Origin: Clostridiales bacterium
GTDB taxonomy: Bacteria > Bacillota > Clostridia > Oscillospirales > CAG-272
Reading direction: 5' to 3'
Length of the DNA stretch: 6,465 bases
NCBI GenBank assembly: GCA_016280525.1
Contig: JAEEGW010000331.1
Span: 1-6,465 of the forward strand
Shown here: positions 1-4,789 of the stretch, piece after piece
Position numbering within the stretch: position 1 is the stretch's first letter
Layout: each line of letters begins with the position of its first letter
The notes under the pieces: generated by a model
What the model was told of the DNA's origin: nothing
What the model saw: only the letters and a program-made list of their open reading frames with translations
Databases searched by the model: none
Program-made: the position numbers and the translations under genes

Positions 1-390
1 CGTGCCGTACAGGATAACGGGTCCGGCAACGGTAAACACTTTAGCGCCGACGCCCGCTATAAAACCTTCGCTTTTCGCGTCTATAGACTGCGATATCATA
101 GAGTTTGCAAAACCCGTAACGGGTACGAGAGTTCCGGCTCCTGCGTGCTTTGCCATGCGGTCAAAAACACCTATGCCGGTCAGGATCGCCGTTATAAAGA
201 TTATCGTGACAGTTGACAGAACGGCGCTCGTTTTCCCGTCCGTGCCGAGCATGGAATAAACGTCGAAAAACAGCTCGCCTATACAGCATATAAGTCCGCC
301 GGAGGCGAAAGCTTTTATACAGCAGAGCAGCGTTTTTGTCTTTTTTGCGTGTGATCTAATATATTTTCCGTATACCTGCGGGTCGTTCAT
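1..390 (-). CDS. spoVAC: Stage V sporulation protein AC (SpoVAC), C-terminus cut by window edge
   Basis: This gene encodes an integral membrane subunit of the SpoVA channel, which moves calcium-dipicolinate into the forespore and is linked to its release at germination (established for the family). The 130 visible residues open with a basic, hydrophilic N-terminus (about 1-20). Hydrophobic segments follow at about 22-45 and 57-76. The conserved block is at 83-100, with AGAGTLVPVTGFANSM, and the next block is SEGFIAGVGAKVFTVAG (107-123). The block order and the long N-terminus fit SpoVAC better than the shorter, related SpoVAE. From memory the Bacillus protein is about 150 residues, so roughly 20 are missing. 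The start ATG (388-390) has a GAGGT ribosome site six bases upstream. The usual partners spoVAD and spoVAE would lie beyond the left edge; this cannot be seen. A candidate sigma-G promoter sits directly upstream. Confidence 0.93.
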   Translation of the reverse strand, partial: MNDPQVYGKYIRSHAKKTKTLLCCIKAFASGGLICCIGELFFDVYSMLGTDGKTSAVLSTVTIIFITAILTGIGVFDRMAKHAGAGTLVPVTGFANSMISQSIDAKSEGFIAGVGAKVFTVAGPVILYGT

Positions 391-408
391 ACCGTACCTC
401 TTTTTTTC

Positions 409-438
409 TATTATCGGATAGCGGCGGAAACTTTATTC
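409..438 (-). promoter_or_regulatory. Candidate sigma-G (forespore) promoter of spoVAC
   Basis: On the minus strand, GAATA (438-434) matches the sigma-G -35 pattern gHATR. After 18 bases, GATAATA (415-409) matches the -10 pattern CATnnTA except for its first base. Spacing is at the upper end of the usual range. The predicted transcript would start near 402, leaving only about 12 bases before the ATG and starting at or just before the ribosome site. spoVA genes are sigma-G targets in Bacillus, which supports the call, but the match is by eye only. Confidence 0.5.
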
Positions 439-442
439 ACTA

Positions 443-471
443 TTGACAACAAAGGGTTTATATGATAAAAT
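443..471 (+). promoter_or_regulatory. Sigma-A promoter of rsuA
   Basis: TTGACA (443-448) is followed by a 17-base spacer and TAAAAT (466-471). The -35 is perfect, the -10 matches five of six bases and the spacing is optimal. The expected transcription start, six to seven bases after the -10, falls at about 477-478, on the rsuA ATG itself, so the mRNA is predicted to have little or no leader. The -35 box is four bases from the -35 of the opposing candidate sigma-G promoter. Confidence 0.8.
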
Positions 472-477
472 AGAGAT

Positions 478-1179
478 ATGAGATTGGATAAATTTTTTTC
501 TAACACCGGCGTTTTGTCGCGCAGTCAGTGCTCACGCGAATGCAGAGCCGGGAATATCACCTGCGACGGGAAAATAATACGCGACCCGTCCGCGAATATA
601 GACCCGGAAAAGAACGTTATTGCGTATAAAGGCGAGATAATATCGTACAGCGAATACGTGTATATAATGATGAACAAGCCGCTCGGTTACGTCTGCTCAA
701 ACGACGAGGCGGGGGAGCTTTTGGTGTTCGATCTGCTCGGTGAAAAATACGCGAAATTCGAGCTTTTCACTGTCGGCAGACTTGACAAAAACACAAGCGG
801 TCTGATACTTATTACAAACGACGGGCAAGCGGCGCACAGAGCGCTGTCGCCCAAGCATCACGTTCTGAAAAAATACGAATTTACGCTTGCCGATCCGTTG
901 CCGGAAGAAGACAGATCATCGCTTGAAAAAGGCGCGGAGCTTGCGGACGGCTACGTGACGAAACCGTGTCAAATAGAGATGAAAACGAATAAAGAAGGCG
1001 TAATCATAATGTCCGAGGGCAAGTATCACCAGATACGCAGAATGTTCGCCTCCGTCGGCAATAAAGTCGTTGAGCTAAAGCGCACACAATTCGGCGGCAT
1101 ACTGCTTGACGACACGCTTGAGGCGGGAAAATACCTCGACCTTACGCCGGATGAGATAAAACTGTTTAAAAATCCATAA
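478..1179 (+). CDS. rsuA: 16S rRNA pseudouridine synthase, RsuA family
   Basis: This enzyme isomerises a uridine of 16S rRNA to pseudouridine (U516 in E. coli) during small-subunit assembly in the cytoplasm. Residues 1 to about 45 form an S4 RNA-binding domain, starting with the characteristic MRLDKF and SRSQ motifs. The catalytic domain follows from about 60. Motif II, VGRLDKNTSGL (99-109), carries the expected catalytic Asp103. The stretch SEGKYHQIRRMF (179-190) and the C-terminal VVELKRTQFGGI (198-209) resemble E. coli RsuA closely. At 233 residues it is a normal length (E. coli about 231). The S4 motif begins at the first codons, which fixes the start at 478, yet no Shine-Dalgarno sequence precedes it and the promoter lies immediately upstream. 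RluB, RluE and RluF are related alternatives, but the C-terminal GGI and LTPDEI pattern favours RsuA. It is monocistronic, with its own promoter and terminator. Confidence 0.9.
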   Translation: MRLDKFFSNTGVLSRSQCSRECRAGNITCDGKIIRDPSANIDPEKNVIAYKGEIISYSEYVYIMMNKPLGYVCSNDEAGELLVFDLLGEKYAKFELFTVGRLDKNTSGLILITNDGQAAHRALSPKHHVLKKYEFTLADPLPEEDRSSLEKGAELADGYVTKPCQIEMKTNKEGVIIMSEGKYHQIRRMFASVGNKVVELKRTQFGGILLDDTLEAGKYLDLTPDEIKLFKNP

Positions 1180-1184
1180 AAATG

Positions 1185-1214
1185 AAAAAAGATGATAAAA
1201 AGTCATCTTTTTTT
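1185..1214 (+). terminator. Intrinsic terminator after rsuA
   Basis: Six A residues plus GATGA (1185-1195) pair perfectly with TCATC plus six T residues (1203-1213) around a 7-base loop, and the T-run extends to 1214. It starts five bases after the rsuA stop codon. The A-run and T-run make it nearly symmetric, so it could also stop transcription on the minus strand. Confidence 0.9.
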
Positions 1215-1216
1215 GC

Positions 1217-1245
1217 TTGACATATAATTAAAAATATTATATAAT
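1217..1245 (+). promoter_or_regulatory. Perfect-consensus sigma-A promoter of tex
   Basis: TTGACA (1217-1222), a 17-base spacer and TATAAT (1240-1245) match the sigma-A consensus at all twelve positions. The spacer and the sequence downstream to about 1260 are almost pure A/T. The predicted start near 1252 gives a leader of about 20 bases. The -35 box begins two bases after the T-run of the rsuA terminator. Confidence 0.9.
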
Positions 1246-1272
1246 AATAAAAAATAACAAGGTCGGTGTAAT

Positions 1273-3426
1273 ATGGATATCATCAAAACACTTGCAGCAG
1301 AACTGAATTTAAGAGAGGAACAGGTCAAAAACACCGTCGCGCTGATAGACGACGGCAATACCATTCCTTTTATAGCGCGTTACAGAAAGGAAGCGACCGG
1401 CAGCTTAGACGATACCGTGCTGCGCGGTCTGTTTGACAGGCTGAATTATCTGCGTAACCTTGAAGCGCGCAAAGAAGAAGTCAAAGCCGCGATAGAAGGC
1501 CAGGGCAAACTGACGGACGAGATAGTTGCTGCGCTTGCCGCAGCGCAGACTCTAACCGAGGTGGAGGATATTTACCGTCCGTATAAGCAGAAGAAAAAGA
1601 CGAGGGCGTCCGTTGCCCGCGAGCGCGGACTTGAACCGCTTGCGGATCTTATATTTGAGCAAAGAAAAGAATACGAAAAACCGTTAACGGAAATCGCCGC
1701 CGAGTATATAGACGAGGAAAAAGGCGTCAATACAGCGGAAGAAGCTCTTGCCGGCGCGTGCGATATAATAGCCGAAAACGTATCGGATTCCGCGGAATTC
1801 CGCAAAGAGATAAGAAAGCTGACGTTTGATTACGGCATAATAAAAACGAAGCAGGATAAGGAAGAAGACTCCGTTTATTCCATGTATTATGACTACGAGG
1901 AAAAAGTCAGCAAAATACCGGATCACAGGATACTTGCGATAAACCGCGGAGAAAAAGAGGAATTCTTAAAAGTAAATATAGAAGCGCCGAAGGACGCGAT
2001 ACTCAATTATCTATTCGACAACACCGTGACCGAGCTAAAAAGCCCGGCGAGAGGGTACGTTGAGGGCGCCGTGCTTGACGCGTACGACAGGCTTATCGCT
2101 CCGTCTATCGAGCGCGAGATACGCTCCGATCTGTTTGACAAAGCGAGCGAGGGTGCTATCGTGCTGTTTTCTGACAACCTGCGCCACCTGCTGCTCAGCC
2201 CGCCGCTCAAAGGCAAGACGGTACTTGGACTTGACCCCGGCTACAGAACGGGCTGTAAACTTGCCGTCGTGGACAAGACCGGCAAGGTGCTTGACACCGC
2301 CGTCATATATCCCACGATGAAGCAGGAATATAAGATAGAAGAGGCGAAAGTCATAGTCAAACGCCTTATAAAAAAATGGGGCGTGAACGTCGTTGCTATC
2401 GGAAACGGAACGGCGTCAAAGGAAAGCGAGATATTCATAGCCGAACTGCTTAAGGAAATGGACGTCGGCTGCAAATACACGATGGTAAGCGAAGCCGGAG
2501 CGAGCGTTTACTCCGCGTCAAAGCTTGCCGCGGACGAGTTCCCGGATTTTGACGTAACGCAGAGAAGCGCGGTATCTATCGCAAGGCGTTTGCAGGACCC
2601 CTTGGCGGAGCTTGTCAAAATAGACCCGAAGTCAATAGGCGTCGGTCAGTATCAGCACGATATGAAGCCGGCAAGGCTTGACGAGGCGCTTACGGGTGTC
2701 GTTGAAGGATGCGTCAACTCGGTAGGCGTTGACGTGAATACGGCGTCGCATTCGCTTTTGTCTTACATCTCCGGCATAAACGCCGCGTCCGCAAAAAATA
2801 TAGTCAAATACCGTGAGGAAAACGGCGAATTCAGATCAAGGGACGAACTGCTGAACGTGCCGAGGATAGGCGCGAAAGCGTACGAACAGTGCGCGGGCTT
2901 CCTGCGCGTGCCTAACGGCAAAAACGTGCTTGACAACACGGGCGTTCACCCCGAATCGTATCCGGCGGCAAACGCGCTGCTCAAACACTTCGGACTTACG
3001 TCGGAAGACGTCACGAAAGGTCAGGTCGCGGATCTGCCGGAGCTTGTAAAAGAGGAGGGAACAAAAAAGCTCTGCGAACAGCTCGGCATAGGCGCGCCCA
3101 CTCTTGCGGATATAGTAAAAGAGTTAGTCAAACCCGGGCGTGACCTGCGCGACGATTTTACGCCGCCGGTTTTGCGTGACGACATACTCGATATGAACGA
3201 TTTAAGAGAGGGCATGGAGCTTACCGGCGTTGTCAGAAACGTTATAGACTTCGGCGCTTTCGTGGACATCGGCGTGCACCAGGACGGTCTCGTACACATA
3301 TCCCAGATATCGAATAAATATATAAAGCATCCGTCGGAAGTACTCTCCGTCGGCGACGTGGTAAAGGTCAAGGTCTTGACCGTAGATACGGCGAAAAAAC
3401 GCATAGGACTGACGATGAAATTTTAA
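1273..3426 (+). CDS. tex: Tex family S1-domain nucleic-acid-binding protein
   Basis: Tex is a conserved cytoplasmic nucleic-acid-binding protein, related to eukaryotic Spt6 and linked to transcription and, in some bacteria, to toxin expression or stress survival; its exact biochemical role is unsettled. The 717 residues have the full family layout. The helical Tex N-terminal region spans about 1-200 and includes the conserved IPFIARYRKEATGSLDD near residue 31. A YqgF/RNase H-like domain starts at about 315, with GLDPGYRTGCK at 319-329. A helix-hairpin-helix region lies at about 490-545, with SYISGINAASA and VPRIGAKAYEQ. A C-terminal S1 domain covers about 645-715, with FGAFVDIG and DGLVHISQIS. 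Length matches typical homologues (about 720). A weak AAGG (1259-1262) lies ten bases before the ATG. The frame is intact and the S1 domain reaches the stop codon. It is probably transcribed alone. Confidence 0.96.
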   Translation: MDIIKTLAAELNLREEQVKNTVALIDDGNTIPFIARYRKEATGSLDDTVLRGLFDRLNYLRNLEARKEEVKAAIEGQGKLTDEIVAALAAAQTLTEVEDIYRPYKQKKKTRASVARERGLEPLADLIFEQRKEYEKPLTEIAAEYIDEEKGVNTAEEALAGACDIIAENVSDSAEFRKEIRKLTFDYGIIKTKQDKEEDSVYSMYYDYEEKVSKIPDHRILAINRGEKEEFLKVNIEAPKDAILNYLFDNTVTELKSPARGYVEGAVLDAYDRLIAPSIEREIRSDLFDKASEGAIVLFSDNLRHLLLSPPLKGKTVLGLDPGYRTGCKLAVVDKTGKVLDTAVIYPTMKQEYKIEEAKVIVKRLIKKWGVNVVAIGNGTASKESEIFIAELLKEMDVGCKYTMVSEAGASVYSASKLAADEFPDFDVTQRSAVSIARRLQDPLAELVKIDPKSIGVGQYQHDMKPARLDEALTGVVEGCVNSVGVDVNTASHSLLSYISGINAASAKNIVKYREENGEFRSRDELLNVPRIGAKAYEQCAGFLRVPNGKNVLDNTGVHPESYPAANALLKHFGLTSEDVTKGQVADLPELVKEEGTKKLCEQLGIGAPTLADIVKELVKPGRDLRDDFTPPVLRDDILDMNDLREGMELTGVVRNVIDFGAFVDIGVHQDGLVHISQISNKYIKHPSEVLSVGDVVKVKVLTVDTAKKRIGLTMKF

Positions 3427-3437
3427 CGGTTTAAGAC

Positions 3438-3480
3438 GCGCGAATATATGTTCGCGCAATTAAAGCAATTTATGCGCGAA
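3438..3480. repeat. Two mutually exclusive hairpins sharing one arm, downstream of tex
   Basis: GCGCGAA (3438-3444) is complementary to TTCGCGC (3451-3457) over seven bases with a six-base loop. The same middle arm, extended to TTCGCGCA (3451-3458), also pairs with TGCGCGAA (3473-3480) over eight bases with a 14-base loop, so only one stem can form at a time. Neither is followed by a T-run, so a simple intrinsic terminator for tex is unlikely. It may act as a 3'-end structure on tex mRNA or as DNA binding half-sites. The function is unknown. Confidence 0.55.
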
Positions 3481-3501
3481 ATTTGTGCATGTTGCACAAA
3501 T
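3481..3501. promoter_or_regulatory. Perfect 9-bp palindrome, candidate operator or RNA hairpin
   Basis: ATTTGTGCA (3481-3489) and TGCACAAAT (3493-3501) form a perfect inverted repeat around TGT. It begins at the base right after the preceding repeat cluster ends and lies about 30 bp upstream of the -35 of the ATPase gene promoter. Such a symmetric site is typical of a dimeric transcription factor, and its position would suit an activator or distal repressor. I cannot assign the protein. No T-run follows, so it is not a standard terminator. Confidence 0.5.
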
Positions 3502-3531
3502 ATGTTCTGTAAATTTTGGAGAATAAATATC

Positions 3532-3560
3532 TTTAAAAATTCAAATTTATCTGTTATAAT
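3532..3560 (+). promoter_or_regulatory. Extended -10 sigma-A promoter of the ABC ATPase gene
   Basis: TTTAAA (3532-3537) matches the -35 consensus at four of six positions. After a 17-base spacer, TATAAT (3555-3560) is perfect and is preceded by TGT (3552-3554), giving the extended -10 pattern TGnTATAAT. The predicted start is near 3567, about 26 bases before the ATG. Confidence 0.8.
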
Positions 3561-3581
3561 ATAAAGCGTTGATAAATATTC

Positions 3582-3587
3582 AGGAGG
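3582..3587 (+). promoter_or_regulatory. Ribosome binding site that fixes the ATPase start
   Basis: A full AGGAGG lies five bases before the ATG at 3593. An in-frame TTG at 3569 would lengthen the protein by eight residues, but it falls at the predicted transcription start, has no ribosome site and would place AGGAGG inside the gene. The ATG at 3593 also gives MASLSLKHIY, the usual N-terminus of this family. Confidence 0.92.
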
Positions 3588-3592
3588 ATATT

Positions 3593-4714
3593 ATGGCAAG
3601 TTTATCATTAAAGCATATTTACAAAAAGTATCCCGGCGGCGTTGTAGCCGTATCGGACTTTTGCCTTGAGATCAAGGATAAGGAATTTATCGTTTTCGTC
3701 GGTCCTTCCGGCTGCGGTAAATCCACCACGCTCCGTATGATAGCGGGACTTGAAGAAATAACGGAAGGCGAGCTTTTCATAGGCGACAAACTTGTGAACG
3801 ACGTTGCGCCTAAGGACAGAGATATAGCGATGGTGTTCCAGAACTATGCTCTTTATCCGCATATGACTGTTTTTGAAAATATGGCGTTCGGTCTTAAACT
3901 CCGCAAGACGCCGAAGGAAGAGATCAAGCGCAGAGTTGAAGAAGCTGCCCGCATACTTGACATAAACCACCTGCTTGAAAGACGTCCGAAGGCGTTGTCC
4001 GGCGGTCAGAAACAGCGTGTCGCGTTAGGACGCGCAATAGTACGTAATCCTAAAGTCTTCTTGCTTGATGAGCCGCTGTCAAACCTTGACGCTAAGCTCC
4101 GTGCAACGATGAGAACCGAGCTCACGCTGCTTCACAAGAGACTCGGTACCACGTTCGTATACGTTACGCACGACCAGGTAGAGGCTATGACGATGGCTTC
4201 CCGTATAGTCGTTATGAAAGACGGTAAGATCCAGCAGGTAGACACGCCTCAGAACCTTTACGATATGCCCAATAAGATATTCGTCGCCGGATTTATAGGA
4301 ACTCCTCAGATGAACTTTATTGACAGCACCATCAAAGAAAAAGACGGTGATCTGTACGTCGTATTCGGTGAGAACGAGTTGAAGCTGCCGAAGGAAAAAT
4401 CCACCAATCCCGCTCTGCGTGAATACGTAGGCAAGGAAGTTATCGCCGGCATCCGTCCGGAGTGCATCCATGACGAGCCTATGTATCTGTCGCAGTTCCC
4501 GGATACCTGCATTGACGCTTACGTTGAAGTTACTGAGCTTATGGGCGCTGAGATCTATCTGTATCTGTCCGCTGTCGGCGCGGAAGACGTCAAGCTGACC
4601 GGCAGAGTATCTTCACGCTCCACCGCAAGAGCAGGCGATACCGTAAAAATAGCAATGGATATTTCCAGAATGCATATCTTTGACAAAGATACAGAAGAAT
4701 GCATCTGCCACTGA
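3593..4714 (+). CDS. ugpC: Carbohydrate ABC importer ATPase, UgpC/MsmX/MalK type
   Basis: This is the ATP-hydrolysing subunit of CUT1-type sugar importers; a dimer binds the cytoplasmic face of two permease subunits. The 373 residues carry every required motif: Walker A GPSGCGKST (37-45), Q-loop VFQNYALYP (81-89), signature LSGGQ (135-139), Walker B VFLLDE (155-160), D-loop SNLD (163-166) and the switch His193 in THD. A C-terminal MalK-like OB/TOBE domain runs from about 236 to 365, with GTPQMNFI and IRPE. Length is typical. No permease or binding protein is adjacent, as for msmX of Bacillus subtilis, which serves several importers; a shared role is inferred here. UgpC is the common automatic family name and does not prove glycerol-3-phosphate as substrate; msmX or msmK is equally apt. 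Arginine codon CGT is frequent, suggesting high expression. It has its own promoter and a strong ribosome site. Confidence 0.95.
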   Translation: MASLSLKHIYKKYPGGVVAVSDFCLEIKDKEFIVFVGPSGCGKSTTLRMIAGLEEITEGELFIGDKLVNDVAPKDRDIAMVFQNYALYPHMTVFENMAFGLKLRKTPKEEIKRRVEEAARILDINHLLERRPKALSGGQKQRVALGRAIVRNPKVFLLDEPLSNLDAKLRATMRTELTLLHKRLGTTFVYVTHDQVEAMTMASRIVVMKDGKIQQVDTPQNLYDMPNKIFVAGFIGTPQMNFIDSTIKEKDGDLYVVFGENELKLPKEKSTNPALREYVGKEVIAGIRPECIHDEPMYLSQFPDTCIDAYVEVTELMGAEIYLYLSAVGAEDVKLTGRVSSRSTARAGDTVKIAMDISRMHIFDKDTEECICH

Positions 4715-4729
4715 TTTAAAGACCATAAG

Positions 4730-4757
4730 AAACAGCGGAGCAAATGCTCCGCTGTTT
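4730..4757 (+). terminator. Strong 12-bp hairpin after the ATPase gene, weak U-tract
   Basis: AAACAGCGGAGC (4730-4741) pairs perfectly with GCTCCGCTGTTT (4746-4757) around the four-base loop AAAT. It begins 15 bases after the ATPase stop. Only three T residues end the stem, followed by GAATAATG, so termination may be incomplete. It could let some transcripts continue into the lipoprotein gene or protect the 3' end of the ATPase mRNA. Confidence 0.65.
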
Positions 4758-4789
4758 GAATAATGAGACAATTTATGGAAGGTAACAGT

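Noticed and set aside
2..259. Plus-strand open frame of 85 codons at the left edge
   Set aside because: It lies antisense inside spoVAC, which has convincing conserved motifs, a ribosome site and a promoter. The plus-strand product resembles nothing I know.
3021..3404. Minus-strand open frame of 127 codons within the 3' part of tex
   Set aside because: It is fully antisense to the intact S1 and upstream region of tex, shows no ribosome site and has a low-complexity Ser/Thr-rich product typical of a shadow frame.
3438..3457. Intrinsic terminator for tex
   Set aside because: The 7-bp stem is followed by AATTAAAG rather than a T-run, so it was listed as a repeat of unknown function.
3466..3485. 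CcpA catabolite-response (cre) site before the ATPase gene
   Set aside because: GCGCGAAAT looks superficially similar, but the required TGnAA half-site and spacing are absent on both strands.
3481..3501. Rex-type redox operator
   Set aside because: Rex sites are close to TTGTGAA-N4-TTCACAA. This palindrome has C in place of the first A of each arm's AA and a three-base centre, so the match is poor.
3448..3564. A 38-codon open frame in the tex-ATPase intergenic region, with four cysteines (EICACCTNMFC)
   Set aside because: It has no ribosome site, overlaps the inverted repeats and runs into the -10 box of the ATPase promoter. It most likely arises by chance, though conservation in relatives would reopen the question.
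3608..4471. Minus-strand open frames across the ATPase gene
   Set aside because: They are shadows of a gene with every ABC motif intact; their products show no recognisable domain.
4763..4789. Upstream in-frame ATG starts (4763 and 4775) for the lipoprotein
   Set aside because: Neither has a ribosome site. The ATG at 4790 has GGAAGG at good spacing and gives a standard MKK signal peptide start.
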